5,981 nt of DNA from Clostridia bacterium (GTDB lineage: Bacteria; Bacillota; Clostridia; Oscillospirales; Acutalibacteraceae), in contig CAAFXF010000043.1 in the NCBI GenBank assembly GCA_900766895.1, forward strand, positions 1-5,981, given 5' to 3'. A program made the position numbers and the translations under genes. This document shows, one piece after another, positions 5,767 through 5,981 of the stretch (its first letter is position 1; every line of letters starts with the position of its first letter). The notes beneath the pieces are model-generated. The model was not told where the DNA came from. It did not search any database and worked only from the letters and a program-made list of their open reading frames with translations.

Positions 5767-5981
5767 ATGATAAAAAACATTGTTGTTAAGGGTGCCAGAG
5801 AGCATAACCTTAAAAATATAGATATTGAAATTCCAAGGGACAAGCTTGTGGTATTTACCGGTCTTTCGGGCTCGGGCAAATCATCGTTGGCATTTGATAC
5901 TATTTATGCAGAGGGACAGAGGAGATATGTAGAATCCCTGTCATCATATGCGCGTATGTTTTTGGGACAGATGGACAAGCC
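5767..5981 (+). CDS. uvrA: excinuclease ABC subunit UvrA, N-terminal part (cut by window end)
   Basis: The first 71 codons of UvrA, the dimeric ABC-type ATPase that scans DNA for damage and loads UvrB. The visible part holds the opening GAREHNLKNI (9-18), typical of the family, and the first Walker A motif GLSGSGKSS (32-40). It continues through FDTIYAEGQRRYVESLSSYARMFLG, which leads toward the first zinc-binding and UvrB-contact region. The full protein is usually about 940 residues, so most lies beyond the window. The ATG follows the uvrB stop by nine bases with AAGGAG (5756-5761) overlapping that stop, so both genes are translated from one message. Confidence 0.97.
   Translation, partial: MIKNIVVKGAREHNLKNIDIEIPRDKLVVFTGLSGSGKSSLAFDTIYAEGQRRYVESLSSYARMFLGQMDK

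Noticed and set aside
5229..5879. 216-codon leftward open frame under the uvrB end and uvrA start
   Set aside because: It lies wholly antisense to clear uvrB/uvrA coding sequence, has no ribosome site, and its serine- and leucine-rich composition is typical of an antisense shadow.

Overview
The window looks like chromosomal DNA of a low-to-mid GC Firmicute, most likely an anaerobic gut-type Clostridia member (Oscillospirales/Ruminococcus-like). This is an inference from the AGGAG ribosome sites, the sigma-A type promoter, the KtrAB-type potassium system, the uvrB-uvrA gene order and a sialidase of the NanA type. Species cannot be fixed from the sequence alone.

Layout, left to right. Bases 1-268 carry no convincing protein gene. 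They hold the 3' end of a serine tRNA (about 66-85) whose 5' part is replaced by GC-rich hairpin-forming sequence, a strong rightward terminator (90-121), a cluster of short hairpins (134-198), and a second terminator (224-257) that ends the leftward operon. Bases 269-3627 are a leftward cluster read in the order sialidase, ktrB, ktrA. Its gaps are 20 and 12 bases, so the three genes are probably co-transcribed. Bases 3628-3804 are an AT-rich divergent promoter region. Rightward from there lie uvrB (complete) and the first 71 codons of uvrA, 9 bases apart, cut by the window end.

How the genes work together. KtrB is the potassium-translocating membrane subunit and KtrA its cytosolic nucleotide-binding gating ring. 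UvrB and UvrA are the damage-recognition components of nucleotide excision repair, driven by a well-formed promoter with a LexA-like box between its -35 and -10. The sialidase has all expected catalytic residues of family GH33 and a NanA-type inserted domain but no export signal, so it probably acts in the cytoplasm. Its tight linkage to potassium uptake genes is unusual.

No clear novel multi-gene system is present. The points most worth checking are the tRNA-Ser remnant fused to repeat-like sequence, the signal-less sialidase placed ahead of ktrBA, and the candidate SOS control of uvrBA.
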